Positions 7,617 to 14,244 are shown, counted from the stretch's first letter. The stretch is 16,313 nt of DNA from Methanothrix sp. (GCA_028688175.1 JAQTYS010000029.1:1-16313), one strand, 5' to 3'. Program-made: numbers and translations. The notes: a model not told the origin generated them from the sequence alone.

Positions 7617-8465
7617 ATGATAGTGTGCAAGGTGCGAAATGTGATCGACCCTGCCGGCCTTGTCGCCTTTGTGCAAAAATACTACATCGACCCCGTAATC
7701 TACGATACCAGCTATAACCCTGTGGATACCATTACCTGGGCGATAATCCTGGGCCTGGCCATAATTGGCCTCTTGAAATTGCTGGGCCGCCTGAACATAT
7801 TGATGGATGAGCGGCTGCTGCTCTCTACCCTGCCTTACATTCTGGCCGGTTCGAGCCTGCGGGTGATTGAAGACGCAAATCTGGTCGCTGCTCCCTGGAG
7901 ATATCTTTTAATCACGCCTCTCATCTTCTTCCTGGTCTTTTTCATCACGGCTGCCTTCTTGATCATAACTCGAAAGATCTGGGGCGAGAAATTTCATGCA
8001 AAATATGCAGCAATCGGCTTTCTCTGGACCGTATTCAATCTGGCCGTTCTTTCCTCACTAGGACTTAAAAATGCCTGGGTCATAGCCGCCGTCTTCCTGG
8101 CTGGTTCTGCCCTCGCTGGAGGCATACTCTTTTGCGGGCGGCGTCTGTCTGCTCTCAAGTTCCTGGGGGAGAGATTCAATCAAATGGTCATCTACGCCCA
8201 TATGCTGGATGCCAGCTCAACTTACATCGGTGTGGACTGGTTCTCCTACTACGAGAAGCACGTCGTTCCCACTTTTTTTATAAATTTGGTCGGCACCGCA
8301 GCAATTATGTTTCCTCTCAAGCTACTCGTTCTTCTGCCTGTGCTTTACATGATCGATAAATCAATGGCGGAGCCATCTCTGCGAAATCTCACCCGGCTGG
8401 CCCTGATCACCCTGGGACTGGCGCCGGCGGTCCGCAATACCCTGAGGCTGGCCCTGGGGGTATGA
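7617..8465 (+). CDS. DUF63 family multi-pass membrane protein
   Basis: 282 residues with about seven hydrophobic helices. Examples are ITWAIILGLAIIGLLKLLG, YLLITPLIFFLVFFITAAF, AWVIAAVFLAGSALAGG and FPLKLLVLLPVLYMI. Family-type signatures are YYIDPVIYDTSYNPVDT near the N-terminus, LAGSSLRVIEDA, and the charged intramembrane motif HMLDASSTYIGVDW. DUF63 proteins are archaeal membrane proteins of unknown function; the conserved His and Asp residues suggest a catalytic role, which is inference. ATG 7617 has only a weak GGAA upstream; GTG codons at residues 3, 6 and 9 are alternatives. It is divergent from psmB. Downstream it meets the 3' end of the broken dsrE gene head-on at 8502. Confidence 0.85.
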   Translation: MIVCKVRNVIDPAGLVAFVQKYYIDPVIYDTSYNPVDTITWAIILGLAIIGLLKLLGRLNILMDERLLLSTLPYILAGSSLRVIEDANLVAAPWRYLLITPLIFFLVFFITAAFLIITRKIWGEKFHAKYAAIGFLWTVFNLAVLSSLGLKNAWVIAAVFLAGSALAGGILFCGRRLSALKFLGERFNQMVIYAHMLDASSTYIGVDWFSYYEKHVVPTFFINLVGTAAIMFPLKLLVLLPVLYMIDKSMAEPSLRNLTRLALITLGLAPAVRNTLRLALGV

Positions 8466-8578
8466 AATCAAATATGCTGGATCGGTGACATAATGCCGGA
8501 GCTAGAATACATAGACTTTATCTGAATTCTCCATCATATCCTTTATCAACATACCATAAAAATTGTCCGGAATTGTAA

Positions 8579-8594
8579 TATCATCCTATCATCC
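8579..8594. repeat. 8-bp tandem duplication disrupting the dsrE frame
   Basis: TATCATCC occurs twice in a row (8579-8586 and 8587-8594). With one copy the minus-strand reading passes directly from LIKD to DITIPDN, a natural DsrE C-terminus. With two copies the frame is lost. This is the pattern of a slippage mutation. Confidence 0.8.
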
Positions 8595-8742
8595 TTTATG
8601 AGAAACCCCCTGGCCAAGGCATCCTCTTTGCAGACCACAGTCTCCTCAGTTTTTTTTTAGGTAAAGCTGATATGTTAAGCAAGTGGTATACGCCATCTCC
8701 TACGAGGTACAGCTTTGCATTCTTGGAAGAACTCATCGTCAT

Positions 8743-8771
8743 GTGACCACTCCCGCCAATGAATTGGCGGG
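8743..8771 (-). ncRNA. Second IS605 right end / putative omega-RNA 3' scaffold
   Basis: A perfect palindrome, CCCGCCAAT (8752-8760) with ATTGGCGGG (8763-8771), is followed on the minus strand by AGTGGTCAC, ending at 8743. The stem is uninterrupted although the nuclease gene is deleted. The guide position would fall in dsrE sequence (ATGACGATG). Function is inferred from the TnpB family; no transcript is shown. Confidence 0.5.
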
Positions 8772-8774
8772 CAT

Positions 8775-9017
8775 CTAGGCTGATGCCAAAGACTGTAATC
8801 CCAGTCTTGCAATATTCAGAGCAGCATTGAGATCTCGATCTATCGATAAGCCACAATAAGGACAATTGTGGATTCTGATGGATAGATCCTTTTTGACTAT
8901 TTGACCACAGCCTGAGCACATCTGCGATGTATTAGCCGGGTTGACCAATATAACTTTTCTACCAGCATCTTCCGCTTTGTATGAAGTATATTGTATCAAC
9001 TTATTCCAGCTTGCATC
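8775..9017 (-). pseudogene. tnpB: tnpB C-terminal remnant (zinc finger and last RuvC motif)
   Basis: About 80 residues in frame: DASWNKLIQYTSYKAEDAGR, then VILVNPANTSQMCSGCG, IHNCPYCG and DRDLNAALNIARLGLQSL. These are the TnpB zinc finger (CSGCG and CPYCG, four cysteines) and the DRDLNAA motif holding the final RuvC aspartate. The upstream 300 or so residues, with the other RuvC residues, are absent. The homology begins before the first ATG (8999), at about 9017, so an ATG-based call is too short. It ends at TAG 8775-8777. The fragment sits inside the dsrE pseudogene and is not expected to be active. Confidence 0.9.
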
Positions 9018-9130
9018 CAGGATGCATGTGGCAGGCTTACGATGGCGGCATGGAGCGCACCATATGCCTTCTCTGTGCCATAAGGCGCGGAATCTACCAA
9101 ATATATAATATACTTCATAATAAAAAGCTC

Positions 9131-9379
9131 CTATCTCGTAATGGAGATTACTCTGTCGCTTTCAGCAATCATTTTCTGGAAATCGTGAAGGCTGGTTATT
9201 TTTATGGCCTCAGGATAATCTTTGGTGCTTTCAGGGCAATATCCTCTTGCCATTCCACATCTCGGACACGCCCTGATTATTGCGCCCCTATCTGCCAGAT
9301 TCAAGAAAAGCTTTCCTGCATTGGGGAATTGCTGAGGATGCTGCCCTAGCTTGGGTATTTCATATATTCGCTTAAGATC
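9131..9379 (-). pseudogene. 5'-truncated DsrE-family gene
   Basis: An open frame bounded by an upstream TGA (9380-9382) and TAG at 9131-9133 encodes about 82 residues without a suitable start. It includes LFLNLADRGAIIRACPRCGM, then ARGYCPESTKDY and ITSLHDFQKMIAESDRVISI. This fits the C-terminal half of DsrE/DsrF-like proteins: a conserved cysteine segment after the 'G-x-x-I-x-x-C' strand, then the last helix and strand. The N-terminal half with the start codon is missing; the sequence up to the M20 peptidase gene shows no trace of it. The stop lies 12 bases before the ATG of the next broken dsrE gene, with a good AGGAG between, so the two once formed an operon. The longest ATG frame here is on the opposite strand and looks spurious. 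Confidence 0.6.
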
Positions 9380-9436
9380 TCACAAAGCATTTAATATGCC
9401 GTCGTGGCTTATTAAGTCCTTATTTAGAAGGAATGA

Positions 9437-10690
9437 ATGATGCCCGATATAGTCCCCTCGCCTGATACCAATTATCTCATGGATCTGCTAAAGAGAATCA
9501 TCAGTTTTAAGACCGTCGCCCCTCCTGGCAGCAATTATGAGGAGATCGTTGACTGGCTCGTCCCTATATTCCAGGAAATGGGCTTTATCACGCAAAAGAT
9601 GGTGATGCCGCAGGAAGTCTTTCTTACAAGATGCAGCGACCGACGATTAGTGGGCGATCGCTACAACCTGCTTGCCGACCTTTCCGTGGGAGCGGAAAAG
9701 ACGCTGGTGATCTATGCCCATCTGGATGTGGTGCCGGCTGAAGGTTCCTGGGATAGCGATCCCTTCCAGGCAGTGGTAAAGAATGCCAGAGTCTATGGGC
9801 GGGGCGTCTCCGACTGCAAGGGGTCGATTGCCGCCTTAATTGCTGCTTTGAAAGCGCTCTTGGAAAGCGGCAAGCCCAAGTACAATCTCTCAGTTCTCTT
9901 AACCACTGATGAAGAGGTAGGCGGCTACTCCGGCCTGTGCTATCTCACCGATTTGGGATTGGTAAAAGGAGATCTGATGCTCTGCATGGACGGCTTTTCT
10001 GATGATGTGGTGATAGGCAGCAACGGCATCATACACTGGGATTTGGTAGTCCATGGCAAGTCAGTGCACAGCGGCTCCAGTTTCCTAGGAGTAAATGCGG
10101 TAGAAAGGTCTATACCCATCATGAACGCGCTCATGGATCTTAAGAAGGTGGTACAGGCCAGACGTTCTCTTTTGCCAGCCAGCTCCGCCCTGGAAGCCGT
10201 TGGAAAGAAGAACCTCATGCCCATCTTCAATATTACTATGATCAATGGGGGCATCAAGGAGAACATTGTGCCGGATAGGTGCAATCTGCGCGGCGACCGA
10301 CGGGTGATACCGGAAGAGAGCATGGATGAGGCCATGGAGGAGATAGAGAGGACACTGAAACTTTTAGATGTCGACTTTGATATCAAGTTCTATCCCGGCT
10401 ATCCGCCGATGAGTGTCAACCCGGATCACCCCTGGGTCTGGGAGGTGAGGGAGGCAGTAAAGAGAGGCATGGGCTTCTTCCCCCGGCTCTCCGGAGCGCA
10501 GGGAAGCCTTGATCAGGCCTATGCCACAGAGAAGACCGGCATTCCCACCTGTGTCTTTGGGGTGGGCCGGCAGCTGGAGAGCAATATCCACGGCCTAAAC
10601 GAGAATGTTCGCGTAGCAGACCTGAATGGATTCGCGAGATTTTTAATCGAACTCCTGCGGGCCGAAGCAAAGAAATCAAACCACTCGTGA
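9437..10690 (+). CDS. M20-family metallopeptidase (ArgE/DapE/CPG2-like)
   Basis: 417 residues of the zinc-dependent M20 family. Metal-ligand motifs are YAHLDVVPA (His95, Asp97), GRGVSDCKGS (Asp126), TTDEEVGG (Glu159/Glu160) and a C-terminal SNIHGLNENV that supplies the last histidine. The middle third (HWDLVVHGKSVHSGS to NIVPDRCNLRGDRR) is the dimerisation lid. Family members deacylate or cleave amide bonds in acetylornithine, succinyl-diaminopimelate or small peptides; sequence alone does not fix the substrate and no biosynthetic neighbours help. AGAAGG precedes ATG 9437 by about 5 bases; ATG 9440, next in frame, has better spacing. Cytoplasmic, no signal peptide. mobB follows after 15 bases, so they may be cotranscribed. 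Confidence 0.9.
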   Translation: MMPDIVPSPDTNYLMDLLKRIISFKTVAPPGSNYEEIVDWLVPIFQEMGFITQKMVMPQEVFLTRCSDRRLVGDRYNLLADLSVGAEKTLVIYAHLDVVPAEGSWDSDPFQAVVKNARVYGRGVSDCKGSIAALIAALKALLESGKPKYNLSVLLTTDEEVGGYSGLCYLTDLGLVKGDLMLCMDGFSDDVVIGSNGIIHWDLVVHGKSVHSGSSFLGVNAVERSIPIMNALMDLKKVVQARRSLLPASSALEAVGKKNLMPIFNITMINGGIKENIVPDRCNLRGDRRVIPEESMDEAMEEIERTLKLLDVDFDIKFYPGYPPMSVNPDHPWVWEVREAVKRGMGFFPRLSGAQGSLDQAYATEKTGIPTCVFGVGRQLESNIHGLNENVRVADLNGFARFLIELLRAEAKKSNHS

Positions 10691-10705
10691 TCGAAAACAA
10701 ATGAT

Positions 10706-11143
10706 ATGAAGGTAATATCCGTAGTAGGAACTAAGAAAACAGGCAAGACCACATTGGCAGCCGCCCTGGTAGCGTCCCTGGCCAAACATGGCAAGGTGGG
10801 CACTATCAAGAACATGGCCGGTCATGATGTGGACCGGGGCGACACCAAGCGCCACTATGATGCCGGAGCGGACGAGGTCATTGGTCTGGGCAACGCCCGT
10901 CTAAAGGTAACCCGCGAGAGAGGCGATCTTGATTCGTCCCTGGCCGAACTGGAACAGGACGGGATGGACTACGTTGTGGTAGAGGGCTTCAAACACAGCA
11001 GTCTTCCCAAGATCGTCATGGCCGATATCGAGGTGACCAATGCAGTGCGAAGGGTGACGCTGGCAGAGGTTGATGAGGCGCTGGTGGATGAGCTGGCGCA
11101 GGCTGTGAGAGAAATGGAGGACTATCGCGCCCTTGAGAGATGA
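10706..11143 (+). CDS. mobB: Molybdopterin-guanine dinucleotide biosynthesis protein MobB
   Basis: 145 residues of the MobB P-loop GTPase family. The Walker A motif GTKKTGKTT starts at residue 8. IKNMAGHDVDRGDTKRHYDAG matches the family's nucleotide/metal region, and DYVVVEGFKHSSLPKI the conserved VEGFK loop. MobB helps MobA attach GMP to molybdopterin, giving the cofactor of enzymes such as formylmethanofuran dehydrogenase in methanogens. Methanogen proteins tend to be shorter than the bacterial form. No clear ribosome binding site precedes ATG 10706. It follows the M20 peptidase gene by 15 bases. Confidence 0.9.
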   Translation: MKVISVVGTKKTGKTTLAAALVASLAKHGKVGTIKNMAGHDVDRGDTKRHYDAGADEVIGLGNARLKVTRERGDLDSSLAELEQDGMDYVVVEGFKHSSLPKIVMADIEVTNAVRRVTLAEVDEALVDELAQAVREMEDYRALER

Positions 11144-11209
11144 AGCCTGTCGGAGAGAAAACTTAAACATGAGAAGCTTCATCTAACATTTCGTAGGAGA
11201 TGAATTTAA

Positions 11210-11386
11210 ATGGCTGATTGCGAACTATGTACCCGTGCTCGACCGCTGCTCTTTCCCATTAAGGCTCCCGTCCACAACCTCACTTATCCTGAGGGTGCGT
11301 ACAAAGGCGTATGCGACATCTGTCTGGAGCATCTGGAGAAGGGCTGGCAGGAGCGCTTCGGGGCTAAGCCCGAGGACAAGAAATAA
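11210..11386 (+). CDS. Small CxxC...CxxC protein (58 residues), probable zinc-binding
   Basis: This short gene was read directly from the sequence. It encodes 58 residues with two CxxC pairs: CELC near the N-terminus and CDIC in GVCDICLEHLEKG. The spacing of about 30 residues fits a treble-clef or zinc-ribbon type knuckle. A conserved-looking middle (FPIKAPVHNLTYPEGAYKG) and a charged tail complete it. A strong ribosome binding site (GGAGATGA around 11196-11202) precedes ATG 11210, and the TAA is followed by a second in-frame stop. I do not recognise a named family; the role is unknown. It lies between mobB and a T-rich terminator candidate. Confidence 0.75.
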   Translation: MADCELCTRARPLLFPIKAPVHNLTYPEGAYKGVCDICLEHLEKGWQERFGAKPEDKK

Positions 11387-11401
11387 TAAAATTTTAAGAC
11401 A

Positions 11402-11408
11402 TTTTTTT
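11402..11408 (+). terminator. T-run terminator candidate
   Basis: Seven consecutive T bases follow ATTTTAAGACA, 16-22 bases after the stop of the CxxC protein. Archaeal transcripts end at U-rich tracts, with FttA acting at such sites. No stable hairpin precedes it. It would separate the mobB/CxxC unit from the genes starting at 11464. Confidence 0.4.
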
Positions 11409-11463
11409 CACAATCGCGCAGAGCCTGTAGAATAGCTTCGGCTTTTGCTCAGGATGGCAGATC

Positions 11464-11847
11464 ATGAGGATGCAAAAGGAGGAGAAGGTCGTTCTGGTGT
11501 TGCTTCTCATGGCCCTGGGATCTCTGGCTGTGGCCTTCTGGGCCTTTGGCACTGAAAATGGTGATCGGGAGAGTTCTTCTGATTCTTTATCCCAAAAGGA
11601 TGACAGTCTTTGCGTGGAAGGACTGATTTTAGAGATTAAACCCACCAAGAGTGGTGACAACCTGATACTCATGCTGGACGCAACAGATCTTCCCATTTTT
11701 ATACCAGCCAGTGCTGGCGCTAAGGAGCTTCAATCTAGGATCCGAGCTGGAGATCGCGTTACTATCAGAGGGACTCTCTCGACCTTTGGGGGCAGCGAAG
11801 AGTTAGTAGTATCCAGGCAGGCAGATATCCAGGTGCTGACGGCATGA
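11464..11847 (+). CDS. Membrane-anchored OB-fold-like protein
   Basis: 127 residues. An N-terminal hydrophobic helix (VVLVLLLMALGSLAVAFWAF, about residues 9-28) after a few charged residues is a signal anchor or uncleaved signal peptide. A serine/aspartate-rich linker follows, then about 75 residues that read as an OB-type beta barrel: SLCVEGLILEIKPTKSGDN, LILMLDATDLPIFIPA and RAGDRVTIRGTLSTFGG. Such domains bind nucleic acid or other ligands; facing outwards, the role is unclear. AGGATGG lies 6 bases before ATG 11464. The stop overlaps the next start by four bases (ATGA), so it is translationally coupled to the SAM-hydrolase gene. Confidence 0.7.
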   Translation: MRMQKEEKVVLVLLLMALGSLAVAFWAFGTENGDRESSSDSLSQKDDSLCVEGLILEIKPTKSGDNLILMLDATDLPIFIPASAGAKELQSRIRAGDRVTIRGTLSTFGGSEELVVSRQADIQVLTA

Positions 11848-12641
11848 AGATCATAACCCTTCTCACCGACTTTGGCTCATTTTACCCGGCGCAGATGAAA
11901 GGGGTGATCCTCACCCGTCTGGCGGATAAAGCCCAGGACATAACTTTTGTGGACATTGCCCACGACATCCCGCCCCAGGATGTGCGTGCCGGTGCTTTTG
12001 CGCTGCTCTCTTCAGTGCGCTACTTTCCTCGCGGCAGCATTCACATCTGTGTGGTCGATCCCGGTGTGGGCACTGACAGGATGGGCCTGGTGGTGGAGAG
12101 CGGCGGGCAGATCTTCGTGGGACCGGACAACGGCCTGCTCATACCGGCAGCACAGAGCGTTGCAGCGCCGGGCAATCCTCTCCAAGCCTACAAGATCGCC
12201 ATTTCACAAGAGATACTGGGCGCTGGCTTAGGTTCAGGATTAGGCTCTATCTCGAATACCTTCCACGGCAGGGACATCTTCGCTCCAGTCGTCGCCCTGC
12301 TGGCTTCGGGCAAGAGTCCTGCTGCCATGGGCCCTAAAGTGCGTCCCAAAGACCTGAATTTCGCAGCAGCTAAGAAAACGGATAAGGGATGGCAGGCCAC
12401 GGTCATCTATGTGGACCGCTTCGGCAACCTTATACTGAATATGCGAAATCTTCCCGCCACTCCTGTCAGCCTGAAGGGAATAAAGTTGAAGCCCGTAAGG
12501 ACCTATGCCCAGGCGCGCAGGATCGAACCGCTTATAACCCAGGGAAGTCATGGCTATGCAGAAATTGCGGTCAACCAGGGAAATGCCGCCGAGGCGTTCT
12601 GCCTCAAGGCCGGGGACCGCATCGAGCTGGAGGAGATTTGA
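11844..12641 (+). CDS. S-adenosyl-L-methionine hydroxide adenosyltransferase (DUF62 / SAM hydrolase)
   Basis: 265 residues of the family that splits SAM to adenosine and methionine with water. Visible motifs are TDFG (8-11), VVDPGVG (71-76 region), PDNGLL (94-99) and NTFHGRDIFAP. The catalytic Asp-Arg-His triad of the hydrolase branch is present as Asp72, Arg79 and His141, which separates it from fluorinases and chlorinases. The segment after TDFG (SFYPAQMKGVI) lacks the usual second aspartate. A short glycine-rich repeat (GAGLGSGLGS) precedes the histidine. The C-terminal domain begins near VIYVDRFGNLILN. It overlaps the OB-fold gene by 4 bases, and mer begins one base after its stop. This coupling to a methanogenesis gene is notable because SAM level affects methyl metabolism; a link is inference. 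Confidence 0.88.
   Translation: MKIITLLTDFGSFYPAQMKGVILTRLADKAQDITFVDIAHDIPPQDVRAGAFALLSSVRYFPRGSIHICVVDPGVGTDRMGLVVESGGQIFVGPDNGLLIPAAQSVAAPGNPLQAYKIAISQEILGAGLGSGLGSISNTFHGRDIFAPVVALLASGKSPAAMGPKVRPKDLNFAAAKKTDKGWQATVIYVDRFGNLILNMRNLPATPVSLKGIKLKPVRTYAQARRIEPLITQGSHGYAEIAVNQGNAAEAFCLKAGDRIELEEI
12629..12635 (+). promoter_or_regulatory. Ribosome binding site that fixes the mer start at TTG
   Basis: GGAGGAG ends 7 bases before TTG 12643 and lies inside the last codons of the SAM-hydrolase gene. It shows that mer starts at this TTG. The in-frame ATG at 12550 lies inside the previous gene and would add 31 residues of unrelated sequence. Confidence 0.8.
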
Positions 12642-12642
12642 G

Positions 12643-13608
12643 TTGTTTGGAATTGAGTTTGTGCCCGATGAATCGGTTTTGAAGATCGGCTATATGGCAA
12701 AGTTGGCAGAGGATGCCGGATTTAAGAATATCTGGATCACAGATCACTACAATAACCGAGACGTTTGGACCACTCTGGCTGTGCTGTCGATGATGACCAA
12801 TAAGATCTCGCTGGGAACGGGCGTCACCAATCCCTACACCAGGAATACAGCCATCATATCCTCGTCCATCGCCTCCATAAACGAGCTGTCCGGCGGCCGG
12901 GCCATCCTGGGAATAGGCCCCGGAGACAAAGCCACCTTCGAGAAGATGGGCATAGACTGGGACAAGCCACTCACCCGCGTCAAGGAATCAGTTCAGGCCA
13001 TTCGCGCTTTCCTCTCCCGCGAGCAGGTAAATATTGCAGGCTTCAAAGGAGCGCAGATGGCCTTTGCCACCAGCAAGATCCCTATTTACATCGGAGCTCA
13101 AGGACCAAAGATGCTGGAGTTGGCCGGAGCCATAGCAGATGGCGTGCTCATCAATGCCTCCCATCCCGATGACTTCAAATTCGCTGTGCCCATGATCAGG
13201 CAAGGGGCTGAAAAGGCTGGCCGAAGACCTGATGATGTGCAGGTCTGTGCTTATGCCAGCTTCAGTGCTGATAAAGATCCGGCCAAAGCCGTTAATGCCT
13301 CCAAGATAGTGGTGGCCTTCATCGTGGCCGGCTCGCCTGGGAATGTGCTGGAAAGGCACGGAATCGGTATGGATGAAGCGAAGACTATCTCTGAGGCTAT
13401 TGCTAAATACGACTTTAAGACTGCTATGGCGGCAGTAACTGCTAAAATGACTGAGGCCTTCTCAGTCTCTGGTGCGCCGGTGGACTGCCGGGCAAGGGTT
13501 GATGAGCTTCTCAAGACCGGCGTCACCCAGATAGTGGTCGGCTCGCCCATTGGCCCCAATAAAGAGAGCGCCATCAAGCTAATTGGAAAACAGGTTATCG
13601 GTAAGTAG
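12643..13608 (+). CDS. mer: F420-dependent 5,10-methylene-tetrahydromethanopterin reductase
   Basis: 321 residues when started at TTG 12643, the normal Mer length. The N-terminus FGIEFVPDES, then WITDHYNNRDVWTTLAVL, LGTGVTNPYTRN and AILGIGPGDKATF are signatures of this bacterial-luciferase-like TIM-barrel family. LINASHPDDF and VGSPIGPN mark the C-terminal part. The enzyme reduces methylene- to methyl-tetrahydrosarcinapterin/methanopterin with F420H2 in the cytoplasm. In aceticlastic species such as Methanothrix it is expected to serve oxidation of methyl groups or biosynthesis. A strong GGAGGAG lies 7 bases upstream; the gene is one base from the SAM-hydrolase stop, so translation is coupled. 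Confidence 0.95.
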   Translation: MFGIEFVPDESVLKIGYMAKLAEDAGFKNIWITDHYNNRDVWTTLAVLSMMTNKISLGTGVTNPYTRNTAIISSSIASINELSGGRAILGIGPGDKATFEKMGIDWDKPLTRVKESVQAIRAFLSREQVNIAGFKGAQMAFATSKIPIYIGAQGPKMLELAGAIADGVLINASHPDDFKFAVPMIRQGAEKAGRRPDDVQVCAYASFSADKDPAKAVNASKIVVAFIVAGSPGNVLERHGIGMDEAKTISEAIAKYDFKTAMAAVTAKMTEAFSVSGAPVDCRARVDELLKTGVTQIVVGSPIGPNKESAIKLIGKQVIGK

Positions 13609-13637
13609 GCGATAGGCAAGCTAGGCAGGGGGATTTG

Positions 13638-14159
13638 TTGATCAAACGGGCTCTCTACATTGGGCGCTTCCAGCCTTATCACCTGGGACACCAGGCGGTT
13701 TTGGAGAAGATCGGTCGGGAGGTGGATGAGATTGTGATAGTAATCGGCAGTGCCCAGGAGAGCCATACTCCTGAGAATCCTTTTACCGGTGGCGAGAGGA
13801 TGGAGATGATCTATGCGGCTTTAGACGAAAGTGATCTGAGGGAGCGCTGCGTCGTCACTCCTTTGCAGGATATAAAGCGAAACTGCGTATGGGCTTCTCA
13901 CCTGCGATCCATGGTGCCTCGATTTGATGTGGTCTATTCCAATAATCCTCTGGTGGTCCAGCTCATGTCCGAAGCCAGCATAGAGATAAGAAGGTCGCCC
14001 ATGTACCAGAGGGAGCAATATTCCGGAACAGCTATTCGCAAGCTGATGAGAGAAAACGGCGAATGGTCCGGGCTGGTGCCGGATGCGGTAGCGGCATTCA
14101 TCAAGGAGATAGGTGGCTTAGAGCGTCTGATTTCCGTATCCAAGAGCGACAGCGATTGA
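13638..14159 (+). CDS. nadM: Nicotinamide-nucleotide adenylyltransferase, archaeal type
   Basis: About 173 residues, the usual archaeal NadM length. The nucleotidyltransferase signature GRFQPYHLGH lies at the N-terminus, and SGTAIRKLM near the C-terminus is the ISSTxxR-type motif. IGSAQESHTPENPFTGGER is also typical. The enzyme makes NAD from NMN and ATP in the cytoplasm. Two adjacent TTG codons (13635 and 13638) can start it. A G-run ends about 5 bases before the second, which I prefer; the product differs by one residue. It lies 29 bases after mer on the same strand. Confidence 0.9.
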   Translation: MIKRALYIGRFQPYHLGHQAVLEKIGREVDEIVIVIGSAQESHTPENPFTGGERMEMIYAALDESDLRERCVVTPLQDIKRNCVWASHLRSMVPRFDVVYSNNPLVVQLMSEASIEIRRSPMYQREQYSGTAIRKLMRENGEWSGLVPDAVAAFIKEIGGLERLISVSKSDSD

Positions 14160-14244
14160 AATCGGAATTTGCCGGCTTACCAAAGAGCAGGATCAAACTC
14201 GCTTGGCGTATTGTTCTTGATCACAGCAAAGCCAGCCTCGACGA

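Larger units (their letters stand above)
8743..9022 (-). mobile_element. Truncated IS200/IS605-family (IS1341-type) element
   Basis: About 280 bases survive: the last part of tnpB and a complete-looking right end. The left end and most of tnpB are missing, so it cannot move by itself. The right end has the same hairpin, GGGAG and GTCAC layout as the element at 94-127. Host dsrE sequence lies on both sides: the N-terminal coding part ends near 9023 and the GDGV part resumes at 8742. The element therefore entered the gene and later lost its left part, or arrived truncated. The left boundary (9018-9025) is judged from where TnpB likeness stops. Confidence 0.75.
8502..9118 (-). pseudogene. DsrE-family gene split by a tnpB element and frameshifted twice
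   Basis: The 5' part starts at ATG 9118 and encodes MKYIIYLVDSAPYGTEKAYG and about a dozen more residues to roughly 9023. This is a typical DsrE N-terminus with the PYGTEKAY motif. It is cut by the tnpB remnant, whose right end lies at 8743. From 8742 the frame resumes as SSSKNAKLYLVGDGVYHLL, the DsrE GDGV segment. A nine-base homopolymer at 8650-8658 shifts the frame; the next segment reads TEETVVCKEDALARGFLIKD. An 8-bp tandem duplication at 8579-8594 shifts it again, and the last segment reads DDITIPDNFYGMLIKDMMEN, ending in DKVYVF and TAG (8502-8504). Removing the duplication and adding one base to the homopolymer restores the 3' part. AGGAG precedes the start, 9 bases away. DsrE proteins handle sulfur relay; this copy is dead unless the lesions are assembly errors. 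Confidence 0.8.

Noticed and set aside
8650..8658. T9 run as terminator of the DUF63 gene
   Set aside because: It is 185 bases past the stop and is explained as the homopolymer inside the minus-strand dsrE pseudogene. It may still stop transcripts, but nothing else supports that.
8596..8919. 107-codon minus-strand open frame as a gene
   Set aside because: It joins an out-of-frame reading of tnpB to one frame of the dsrE pseudogene. Only the part from 8742 downwards is meaningful, and it is described there.
8981..9349. 122-codon plus-strand open frame
   Set aside because: It lies opposite the two dsrE remnants and the tnpB fragment, which have recognisable protein motifs on the other strand. 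The plus-strand product shows no family features and no ribosome binding site.
12550..12642. N-terminal extension of Mer from ATG 12550
   Set aside because: The added residues are an out-of-frame reading of the SAM-hydrolase gene, and the TTG at 12643 has a strong ribosome binding site.
13251..13766. 171-codon minus-strand open frame opposite mer and nadM
   Set aside because: It spans the ends of two well-supported plus-strand genes and has no recognisable features.
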